From: Parabacteroides bouchesdurhonensis
GTDB lineage: Bacteria; Bacteroidota; Bacteroidia; Bacteroidales; Tannerellaceae
Length of the DNA stretch: 64,000 nucleotides
Assembly (NCBI RefSeq): GCF_900186615.1
Contig: NZ_LT896588.1
Location: 521,036-585,035 of the forward strand
Direction: 5' to 3'
The notes below the pieces were generated by a model. It searched no databases and was not told where the DNA came from. It saw nothing but the letters and a program-made list of their open reading frames with translations. The translations under genes and the position numbers were made by a program. Shown here in pieces: positions 28,223-35,430 of this stretch. The number at the start of each line of letters is the position of its first letter. The first letter of the stretch is position 1.

Positions 28223-29299
28223 ATGGAACAAATGAAACAAAACAACCCCGTAACCAACCGACCGACAGGCAACGTCATCCGCTGCCGCAGGTCTATTATC
28301 CCTTTCCTGTTCCTGATCATCGCAACATGTATGCCCAGTATTGCATGGGGGCAAACACCAGGAACACAGTTCACCGATGCCAATAGCGGACTTAAATTCG
28401 AAGTCCTTTCCGCTCCGGCAAACAGCGTAAAGGTGATAGGTAATTCTTATTCCAACATATCATACACCATCCCGGTAACAGTCTCGGATCAAGGCAATAC
28501 CTACGATGTGGTGGAGATTGGAGAAGACGCGTTCTTCAAGTGCTCTGATCTGGAATCCGTAACATTCGCACAGGGCAGCAAAGTAGAGACGATTGGAAAG
28601 AATGCGTTCTTCCAATGCTCCAACCTGACATCCGTAACCTTTCAAGGCGATGCGCCTACGTTTGGGAATCAGGTATTCGATAATACTTCGAGTGGTCTGG
28701 TAATATATGTTCCAGATGGCAAGGTGGCAGACTATGAAACCGCGCTTAGCGGTAAACTACCTGCAGGCGCAAAGATTATGGTAGCGAAAGCCCCTACCCC
28801 CACACCTCCTGTTTACTACAGCTGGTACAGGGTTACCGTGCCGCAGGTGGAGGGCATTACCTTTATACGGAACAACAAGGAGCATGATTCGTTCAGTATA
28901 GATGTGCTTGAAGGCTCTACCTTCTCCTTCTATATCAAGCCCGCAGAAGGATTGAACCCGCAAGACATCATCGTAACCACCAGCCGGGGCGAGACGATTA
29001 TGCCGGATAAGAAAACAGGCAGGTATACCATACAGAATATCAATGAAGACGTCACGGCATACGTACTTACCACCCCTACCGCCAACGAGCCGGTTATCCC
29101 CGACGGCATCCAGTTATACACCGCAGGTGGCTATCTGTACATAGACGCTCCACAGCAGCAAGCTGTCAAAATCTATACTGCAAGCGGCGCTCTAGTATAT
29201 AGCGGTACTTTGCAAGCAGGCAGCAATGCCATACCATTGCCGGGCGGTGTGCATCTGGTAGTATTCGAAAACGGAGCGGTGAAGAAAGTGAGCCTGTAA
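28223..29299 (+). CDS. BspA-type leucine-rich-repeat secreted protein
   Basis: A 358-residue exported protein. After a long N-region comes a hydrophobic segment (about 25-41) ending SIAWGQ, a signal peptide. Residues about 80-135 contain two BspA/TpLRR repeats (IGEDAFFKCSDLESVTF, IGKNAFFQCSNLTSVTF). A middle domain about 200-285 is preceded by a proline linker (PTPTPP). The C-terminal 60 residues (from about 295) are beta-rich with VKIYTASGALVYSG and resemble the sorting domains of type IX-secreted proteins, though the match is loose. In related proteins such repeats mediate adhesion; the role here is unknown. Confidence 0.8.
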   Translation: MEQMKQNNPVTNRPTGNVIRCRRSIIPFLFLIIATCMPSIAWGQTPGTQFTDANSGLKFEVLSAPANSVKVIGNSYSNISYTIPVTVSDQGNTYDVVEIGEDAFFKCSDLESVTFAQGSKVETIGKNAFFQCSNLTSVTFQGDAPTFGNQVFDNTSSGLVIYVPDGKVADYETALSGKLPAGAKIMVAKAPTPTPPVYYSWYRVTVPQVEGITFIRNNKEHDSFSIDVLEGSTFSFYIKPAEGLNPQDIIVTTSRGETIMPDKKTGRYTIQNINEDVTAYVLTTPTANEPVIPDGIQLYTAGGYLYIDAPQQQAVKIYTASGALVYSGTLQAGSNAIPLPGGVHLVVFENGAVKKVSL

Positions 29300-29322
29300 G
29301 CTTCGTCTTGTCTTGTGCTTCC

Positions 29323-29373
29323 GTAAGCCACAGCCGTTAGGTAAGGGAACGCGAACGCTATGTAAGCCACAGC
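29323..29373 (+). repeat. Direct repeat GTAAGCCACAGC (two copies)
   Basis: The 12-mer occurs at 29323-29334 and 29362-29373 in the 320-bp gap after the LRR gene. This gap also holds two hairpins and a terminator but no gene. Confidence 0.5.
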
Positions 29374-29388
29374 TGCTTTGTCCTGTCT

Positions 29389-29407
29389 TGGCGGACTTGA
29401 TCCGCCA
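29389..29407. repeat. GGCGGA-loop-TCCGCC hairpin
   Basis: A 6-bp GC stem with a 5-nt CTTGA loop. It resembles the hairpins at 11023-11053 and 29447-29465. Confidence 0.5.
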
Positions 29408-29446
29408 TCTCATACTAATTGCAGGAATGTAGTTTAGGATGAGGTT

Positions 29447-29465
29447 GCGGGTCAAGCCCGCAATG
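29447..29465. repeat. TTGCGGG-TCAAG-CCCGCAA hairpin
   Basis: A perfect 7-bp stem with loop TCAAG, the reverse complement of the CTTGA loop at 29389-29407. It appears to belong to a family of dispersed short palindromes. Confidence 0.5.
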
Positions 29466-29528
29466 ACAGGAAGAGAGTGGCAACGACAGAAATGATACGC
29501 AAGGACAGGAAGAGAATTAGAAAATGAA

Positions 29529-29577
29529 CAGAGGATCGCAGACTTTTATTGAATTAATAATTATCTGCGATCCTCTG
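29529..29577 (-). terminator. Hairpin terminator after the TIM-barrel gene
   Basis: CAGAGGATCGCAGA pairs perfectly with TCTGCGATCCTCTG (14 bp) around an AT-rich loop, 43 nt past the stop codon at 29620. It may also serve the convergent LRR gene. Confidence 0.65.
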
Positions 29578-29619
29578 CGTGTTCTGCGTAATCCGCGTTC
29601 CCTGTTATAGTCTTTTATT

Positions 29620-30504
29620 TTACCATTTCACATAAGGAGCTTTCATCAGGAAGTCGTAATCGTATTTGATAGCTTCCAGCGGAGTCATATTGTATTTTTC
29701 CTGTTCTATGAAATAATCTTCCAGTCCGGCTTTGTCGGCAACGGCAAAGAGCGCTTTGAAGTCAACAAGTCCTTTTCCCATCTCCGTACTTCCGGTACCA
29801 TTCTTTTCCGCATCCTTCAAATGCCAGTTAGAGAAACGTCCCGGATAACGGTTTACATAATCATGGCATTGATAGCCTCCAAATACCACTTGTGCCGTGT
29901 CCATCTGGAAAGTTACCAAATCTTTGTCGGTATTCTCTATCATAACATCGAAAGGAATCTCGCCTTCCAACTTATGAAATTCGTCCACGTGGTTATGGAA
30001 AGCAAAGCGTAAACCATTCGCTTTCGCCATTTCGCCACATTTATTAAACTGGTCTGCCAAACGCCTTACATCCGAGATGCTCTTAATATCTCCGGCAGGA
30101 TAACCGGCTTGCACAATCCACTTGCAGCCCAATTCGGAAGTAGCATCCATATTTTTCTTCCAGAAGTCCCAACCTTTGGTATCGTTTGCTGCCAATAATC
30201 CGCTTCCTGTATGAGAGCCTATCATCTTAGCCCCTAAATCAGCCAGGTACTTCTTCATTTCGGCAGGTGTCTTTCCATAAAATTTACCATCATTATAGCC
30301 GGCCGCTTCCAAACGTTTATAACCGATCTTAACAACAGCTTTCATGGTATTGTCGAAATCTTTGCCCAGATCATCACGTACGCTGTAGAGTTGCAAACCT
30401 ATAGCCTTGTCCTTTTTAGCCAGTACGGAAGCAAATCCGTTCGGGACTACACTTAAAGCTGCAACAGCAGCTCCTGCTTTTAAAAAATTCCTTCTTGTAA
30501 TCAT
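29620..30504 (-). CDS. Tat-exported sugar phosphate isomerase/epimerase-like protein
   Basis: A 294-residue xylose-isomerase-like TIM-barrel protein (AP endonuclease family 2 fold). The N-terminus MITRRNFLKAGAAVAALS is a twin-arginine export signal, so it acts outside the cytoplasm after folding. Barrel motifs include GLQLYSVRDD, FAFHNHVDEF (metal ligands), FQMDTAQVVFGG and SNWHLKDAE. The start at 30504 is chosen because upstream residues (MALLILKK...) would bury the Tat motif and overlap the TATCTTTG promoter. The substrate is unknown; similar Bacteroidales proteins act on sugars or keto-sugars. Confidence 0.85.
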   Translation of the reverse strand: MITRRNFLKAGAAVAALSVVPNGFASVLAKKDKAIGLQLYSVRDDLGKDFDNTMKAVVKIGYKRLEAAGYNDGKFYGKTPAEMKKYLADLGAKMIGSHTGSGLLAANDTKGWDFWKKNMDATSELGCKWIVQAGYPAGDIKSISDVRRLADQFNKCGEMAKANGLRFAFHNHVDEFHKLEGEIPFDVMIENTDKDLVTFQMDTAQVVFGGYQCHDYVNRYPGRFSNWHLKDAEKNGTGSTEMGKGLVDFKALFAVADKAGLEDYFIEQEKYNMTPLEAIKYDYDFLMKAPYVKW

Positions 30505-30537
30505 GACATTTATTATTTTCTTTAAGATTAGCAGCGC

Positions 30538-30545
30538 CAAAGATA
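30538..30545 (-). promoter_or_regulatory. -7 box of TIM-barrel gene promoter
   Basis: TATCTTTG on the minus strand, 34 nt upstream of the start at 30504. It rules out translation starting at 30540. Confidence 0.5.
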
Positions 30546-30587
30546 AAAAAATATTTTTACTTTCGCATAAAATTTAGACTGGCAGTC

Positions 30588-31916
30588 ATGCAAGGAACAA
30601 AGAATCTGACAAAAGGCCCTATCACCCGCCAACTATTTGCCCTGGCCCTTCCTATAATGGGGACTTCTTTTATCCAAATGGCTTATAGTCTGACTGACAT
30701 GGCTTGGGTAGGAAGGCTTGGAAGTGAAGCCGTTGCTTCTATTGGAGCTGTCGGGATTCTTACCTGGATGACAACATCCATATCTTTGCTGAATAAAGTA
30801 GGCTCGGAAGTAAGCGTAGGGCAAAGCATCGGTGCGCAAAATGCGGACGATGCCCGCAACTTCGCATCCCATAACCTGACAATCGCCCTGATTATATCGG
30901 TTTGCTGGGGATTGATTCTGTTTCTGTTTGCCAATCCGATAATCGGATTCTACAAACTGGATGCCCCCATTGCCGCCAGGTCGGTAGAATATTTACGGAT
31001 TGTATCAACAGCTTTCCCTTTTATTTTTCTGGCATCGGCATTCACCGGCATTCATAATGCCGCAGGACGAAGTAAAGTTCCGTTTTATATAAGCGGCGCA
31101 GGACTTCTGCTAAATATGATACTGGACCCGCTGTTTATACTGGGTTTTGGCTGGGGAACTGCCGGAGCGGCTTGGGCTACATGGATTTCGGAAGCTACGG
31201 TTGTGGCAGTCTTCGTCTTCCAACTAAAGAAGAGGAGCAGGTTATTGGATGGATTCCCCTTCTTCGTTAAGCTAAAAGGTTTCTATACGAAACGTATTTT
31301 CCAATTGGGGCTGCCTGTCGCAATGCTGAATACATTCTTTGCCATCATTAACCTGTTTATGGCCCGTACAGCCTCTACTTACGGGGGATATATAGGACTT
31401 ATGACACTGACCGCCGGCGGACAGATTGAAGCCATTGCCTGGAATACTTCACAGGGGTTCAGCACAGCATTGAGCGCTTTCGTTGCCCAGAACTACGCGG
31501 CAAAATGTAAGAAAAGAGTTATAAGCGCCTATCACACCACATTGAAGATGACAACGGTATTCGGAATATTTTGCACGTTGCTGTTCGTGTTTTACGGAAG
31601 TGAGGTATTCTCACTTATCGTACCGGAGCAGGCGGCCTATGAGGCCGGAAGTGTTTTTCTTCGCATAGACGGATATTCCATGCTGTTTATGATGCTGGAG
31701 ATAACGATGCAGGGACTTTTCTACGGTACGGGGCGTACAGTTCCTCCTGCTATTATCAGCATCACTTTCAATACGCTCCGCGTACCAATGGCAATAGGAC
31801 TCACAGCATTAGGACTGGGAATTGCCGGCGTATGGTGGGCTATCAGCATATCCAGTATGCTAAAAGGAGTAATTGCGTTTATTTGGTTCCGTATTCTGCA
31901 GAAAAGAATATTGTAA
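30588..31916 (+). CDS. MATE-family efflux transporter
   Basis: A 442-residue inner-membrane antiporter with twelve predicted helices in two homologous halves, belonging to the multidrug and toxin extrusion superfamily (cation/drug antiport). It begins QLFALALPIMGTSFIQMAYSLTDM, typical of the DinF/NorM group. Internal motifs are GAVGILTWM near 56 and the second-half counterpart LGLPVAMLNTFFA near 240. It is divergent from the Tat TIM-barrel gene and 70 nt upstream of metY, which has its own promoter. The substrate is not predictable. Confidence 0.92.
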   Translation: MQGTKNLTKGPITRQLFALALPIMGTSFIQMAYSLTDMAWVGRLGSEAVASIGAVGILTWMTTSISLLNKVGSEVSVGQSIGAQNADDARNFASHNLTIALIISVCWGLILFLFANPIIGFYKLDAPIAARSVEYLRIVSTAFPFIFLASAFTGIHNAAGRSKVPFYISGAGLLLNMILDPLFILGFGWGTAGAAWATWISEATVVAVFVFQLKKRSRLLDGFPFFVKLKGFYTKRIFQLGLPVAMLNTFFAIINLFMARTASTYGGYIGLMTLTAGGQIEAIAWNTSQGFSTALSAFVAQNYAAKCKKRVISAYHTTLKMTTVFGIFCTLLFVFYGSEVFSLIVPEQAAYEAGSVFLRIDGYSMLFMMLEITMQGLFYGTGRTVPPAIISITFNTLRVPMAIGLTALGLGIAGVWWAISISSMLKGVIAFIWFRILQKRIL

Positions 31917-31927
31917 GTACTTTTGGC

Positions 31928-31957
31928 TTGACCTGAAAGCAAGAATCCTTACATTTG
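31928..31957 (+). promoter_or_regulatory. metY promoter
   Basis: -33 TTG (31928-31930), a 19-nt spacer and -7 TACATTTG (31950-31957), 29 nt before the start codon. Confidence 0.65.
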
Positions 31958-31986
31958 CATTCAAATAAGGAATCAAAATTAGTAAT

Positions 31987-33267
31987 ATGACAAACAAACT
32001 GAAGCCAGAAAGTCTGTGTGTACAGGCCGGCTGGCAGCCTAAAAAAGGAGAGCCACGCGTACTTCCTATCTATCAAAGCACGACGTTTAAGTATGAAACC
32101 AGTGAGCAGATGGCCAAGTTGTTTGATTTGGAAGAGAGCGGATATTTCTACACCCGCCTCCAAAATCCGACGAATGATGCAGTAGCTGCTAAGATCGCAG
32201 CCCTTGAGGGAGGGGTAGCCGCCATGTTAACTTCTTCCGGACAGGCTGCCAACTTCTTTGCGTTCTTCAATATATGCGAAGCCGGCGACCATATTGTGAG
32301 CGCGTCCAGCATCTACGGAGGGACTTACAATTTACTGGCCGTTACATTAAAGAAGCTGGGCATTGAATGTACATTTATTGATCAGGATGCCAGTGAAGAG
32401 GAAATAGGCAAGGCATTTCGTCCAAATACCAAATTACTGTTCGGCGAAACCATCGCCAACCCGGGAATAATGGTGTTAGACATCGAAAAGTTTGCCCGCA
32501 TCGCCCACAAACATGGAGTGCCTCTGGTAGTAGACAATACTTTCGCAACGCCTATCAATTGCCGTCCGTTTGAATGGGGCGCCGACATTGTAACTCATTC
32601 CACGACAAAATATATGGACGGACATGCCACGACAGTAGGCGGTTGTATTGTAGACAGCGGGAACTTCGATTGGGAGGCACATGCAGATAAATACCCCGGC
32701 TTATGCCAACCAGACCCGTCTTATCACGGACTGACATATAGCAAGGCATTTGGAAAGATGGCCTTTATTACCAAAGCCACCAGTCAGCTAATGCGTGACT
32801 TGGGTTCCACCCAGTCTCCCCAGAATGCTTTCCTTTTAAATCTGGGACTGGAAACATTGCATCTCCGTATGCCTCAGCATTGTAAAAATGCACTGGCTGT
32901 TGCCACCTGGTTAAAGAATTGCGATAAGGTAGCATGGGTTCATTATCCGGAATTACCGGGAGACAAATATTATGATCTGGCTAAAAAATATCTTCCTAAC
33001 GGTTCATGCGGCGTATTGTCGTTTGGATTGAAAGGCGGACGTGACATAGCAATCCGCTTCATGGATAATCTGCAGTTGGCAGCTATCGTAACTCACGTAG
33101 CCGACGCACGCACCTGCGTTTTGCATCCGGCAAGCCATACCCATCGCCAGCTTACCGACGAGCAACTGATTGAAGCAGGTGTTGCTCCTGATCTGATCCG
33201 TTTTTCAGTAGGTATTGAAAATGCCGACGATATTATCGCGGATATCGAACAAGCCCTGAATAAATAA
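31987..33267 (+). CDS. metY: O-acetylhomoserine sulfhydrylase (MetY type)
   Basis: PLP enzyme of the Cys/Met metabolism family, 426 residues, which makes homocysteine from O-acetylhomoserine and sulfide. The PLP lysine is Lys208 in HSTTKYMDGHATTVGG. QSTTFKYET, YTRLQNPTND and TSSGQAANFFAFF mark the family and point to the long OAH sulfhydrylase branch rather than MetB or MetC. It is monocistronic between its promoter and the hairpin at 33276-33305. Confidence 0.92.
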   Translation: MTNKLKPESLCVQAGWQPKKGEPRVLPIYQSTTFKYETSEQMAKLFDLEESGYFYTRLQNPTNDAVAAKIAALEGGVAAMLTSSGQAANFFAFFNICEAGDHIVSASSIYGGTYNLLAVTLKKLGIECTFIDQDASEEEIGKAFRPNTKLLFGETIANPGIMVLDIEKFARIAHKHGVPLVVDNTFATPINCRPFEWGADIVTHSTTKYMDGHATTVGGCIVDSGNFDWEAHADKYPGLCQPDPSYHGLTYSKAFGKMAFITKATSQLMRDLGSTQSPQNAFLLNLGLETLHLRMPQHCKNALAVATWLKNCDKVAWVHYPELPGDKYYDLAKKYLPNGSCGVLSFGLKGGRDIAIRFMDNLQLAAIVTHVADARTCVLHPASHTHRQLTDEQLIEAGVAPDLIRFSVGIENADDIIADIEQALNK

Positions 33268-33275
33268 AACAATGG

Positions 33276-33305
33276 CAACAAGTACGAAAGCATTCGTACT
33301 TGTTG
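33276..33305 (+). terminator. Hairpin terminator of metY
   Basis: CAACAAGTACGAA pairs perfectly with TTCGTACTTGTTG (13 bp, loop AGCA), 9 nt past the stop. The following bases are AT-rich without a long T run. Confidence 0.7.
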
Positions 33306-33335
33306 TATATAATAATGTATTAGCCGGACATTCCT

Positions 33336-34493
33336 CTAAATAGGCAAATACCGCCCGAGCCGTCCGGTCCAGTTGGTTAACATCCGATGCAATAAAGCAG
33401 GCGCCGGCATTTCATCCATCAGCAAATCCGTACGGAACTCACGCATGATAAGCCAATCCGCCTGTTTCACCCAATGCGGGAAGGCCTTGTTTGGCGTATG
33501 CCTTTCCGATAAGTCAAGTAGAATGTCCAAATCAAATTGACCGGAAATAGCACCGGCCCCCGATTGGGAAGCATCGAAAGCGTTGCAAGCCTGCTCAACA
33601 TGAGTAGGGACCATTAATACTGGTTTGTTTAAATACATAGCCTCACACACAGACTCAAAGCCGGCTGTGGTAGCATAGGCTTTCGCTCCTGCCATATACT
33701 GAATAAACAGGGAATCATCCAGTTGATGAAACGTCAGGTTTTCGTTCTCTTTCATTTCCACCGGAACATCTTTCTTATCCCAGAAGAAGTGCATATTAAT
33801 CTGCGGGTATTCTTTATGCCAGGCCTTTATTTCCTCACTAAAACCGCTGTTAAGAAGATAACCATGTAAATAATTCCCTTTGTGCGGAGTAGCATCTAGT
33901 ACCTCCTGTCTTAGAAGAGGAGGTACAACAATCAATTTTTCCGATGGGACTTCACGCATCTTCCTAAACGAAAGAGCCAGTTTTTTAGTTGAACCTATCG
34001 CGGTAACGCGGGTAAAGAATTTAAGGGAAGCCAAAGAGATTGGGCTCAGTTTGGGAAACACAAAGTCCGGATGCAAGAACAGGTATTGATGAGCTATGCA
34101 AACCATAGTAGCCTGGGGACGGAGGAAAAGATAGGTTAACCCCGTGAGTAACTCGTAGAAATTTACCACTACATCGGCTTTCGTTTCCTTAATTATATGG
34201 TTAATGTATAATACGCTGGCGATATACTTATGCAGACGCGTGAAATTATAAACGATACTTTTCAGTAAATTCGCTTGCTTATTCTTTGCCGTTGGCAAGA
34301 AATTAGGACTCTCGAAAGAAAAAACCGGTGACGCGATCTTCTCCGTAAAGAAAGAAGGTAAACGGCGCGCAGGACTTTTGCCGACAAGTACACCTGCCAC
34401 TTCATGTCCTTCGGAAGTTAGTTTCTGTTTAAGAGAGATGGCTTGTGTAAGATGTCCTCTCCCTTCGCCTTGTACTATAAAAAGTATTCTCAT
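33336..34493 (-). CDS. MurG/MGT-like glycosyltransferase
   Basis: A 385-residue cytoplasmic GT-B fold glycosyltransferase. The N-terminal GEGRGHLTQAISLKQKL is the glycine-rich loop seen in MurG and monogalactosyldiacylglycerol synthase-like enzymes. The C-terminal nucleotide-sugar region is YATTAGFESVCEAMYLNKPVL with VEQACNA following. Its start codon overlaps the stop of the upstream LpxH-like phosphoesterase by 4 nt, so the two are translationally coupled. This suggests a joint role in glycolipid or lipid A-type metabolism. Acceptor and donor are unknown. Confidence 0.82.
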   Translation of the reverse strand: MRILFIVQGEGRGHLTQAISLKQKLTSEGHEVAGVLVGKSPARRLPSFFTEKIASPVFSFESPNFLPTAKNKQANLLKSIVYNFTRLHKYIASVLYINHIIKETKADVVVNFYELLTGLTYLFLRPQATMVCIAHQYLFLHPDFVFPKLSPISLASLKFFTRVTAIGSTKKLALSFRKMREVPSEKLIVVPPLLRQEVLDATPHKGNYLHGYLLNSGFSEEIKAWHKEYPQINMHFFWDKKDVPVEMKENENLTFHQLDDSLFIQYMAGAKAYATTAGFESVCEAMYLNKPVLMVPTHVEQACNAFDASQSGAGAISGQFDLDILLDLSERHTPNKAFPHWVKQADWLIMREFRTDLLMDEMPAPALLHRMLTNWTGRLGRYLPI

Positions 34494-35299
34494 ATAACTG
34501 CTGCATAAAGATGTTCTTCCTTGCCTGTTTCAACCAACGGATATTTGAGGCTATCGTATGTAATCACGTTCCATTCTCCGTCTTCATTCTCCACGAGGGC
34601 TGTCAGGCTTTCCACCCAGTCTCCGGAGTTCAGGTAGTGAATATTGCCATAATAGGAATTTGCCGCCTGATGGATATGTCCGCAGATAATGCCGTCCAGT
34701 TTTTTAGCATTCGCCAGCTTCACCAGTTCGTTCTCAAACTCCGATATATATGAAACAGCGCTTTTCACTTTATGTTTTACCTTTTGGGATAAAGAAAAAT
34801 AAGGTTTGCCTTTTTTAGCACGGTAATGATTATAAACTTTATTCAGCCACAGGAGAAAAGTATATCCTATATCTCCCAACATAGCCAACCAGCGCATATT
34901 AGTAGTAACGGCATCAAATATATCTCCATGAGTCACGAAATAACGTTTTCCATGACTTTCCAGCAAATAGTCTTTTACAATGGATATATTAGACATCTGG
35001 AATGGGACGAGATTATCCAGAAAGTCGTCGTGGTTTCCGCGTACATAAATGATTTGCGTACCCTTCTTTTCCATCATTTTCATCAGGACCTTGAAGAAAT
35101 CGGTGTGTTTTTGTTTCCAGCGCTTACCAGCTTTTCGCAGTTGCCAACCGTCAATAATGTCTCCATTCAAGATCAAACGCTTACAATCTACATGTTTCAG
35201 AAAGGTTGTTACCTCTTCCGTTCGTGAATGTTCAGATCCCAGATGAATATCCGAAAGAACAACTGTGGGATAATATGTTCTCAATTCCATTTTGCTCAT
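34490..35299 (-). CDS. LpxH-like metallophosphoesterase (UDP-2,3-diacylglucosamine pyrophosphatase family)
   Basis: A 269-residue calcineurin-like phosphoesterase with the complete metal ligand series SDIHLGS, NGDIIDGW, RGNHDDF, THGDIFD and CGHIHQA. The family includes LpxH, which cleaves UDP-2,3-diacylglucosamine in lipid A synthesis; this longer version is the common Bacteroidetes form with related or unknown substrate. The four-base overlap with the downstream glycosyltransferase implies one pathway. The true start could be the second Met, two residues in. Confidence 0.82.
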   Translation of the reverse strand: MSKMELRTYYPTVVLSDIHLGSEHSRTEEVTTFLKHVDCKRLILNGDIIDGWQLRKAGKRWKQKHTDFFKVLMKMMEKKGTQIIYVRGNHDDFLDNLVPFQMSNISIVKDYLLESHGKRYFVTHGDIFDAVTTNMRWLAMLGDIGYTFLLWLNKVYNHYRAKKGKPYFSLSQKVKHKVKSAVSYISEFENELVKLANAKKLDGIICGHIHQAANSYYGNIHYLNSGDWVESLTALVENEDGEWNVITYDSLKYPLVETGKEEHLYAAVI

Positions 35300-35370
35300 G
35301 TATTAACACAAGACAAAAGAACTGCTACGTTATTACAGGCTGATAACAAGAAAATGAAGATAAAATGACA

Positions 35371-35399
35371 AAGGCTGCTCTTTAAAAAAGAACAGCCTT
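35371..35399 (-). terminator. Terminator of EF-G2 gene
   Basis: AAGGCTG pairs with CAGCCTT and continues through CTCTT/AAGAA pairs, lying 32 nt past the EF-G2 stop codon. Confidence 0.65.
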
Positions 35400-35430
35400 C
35401 ATCCTACTATATATCAATACTATTTACATA

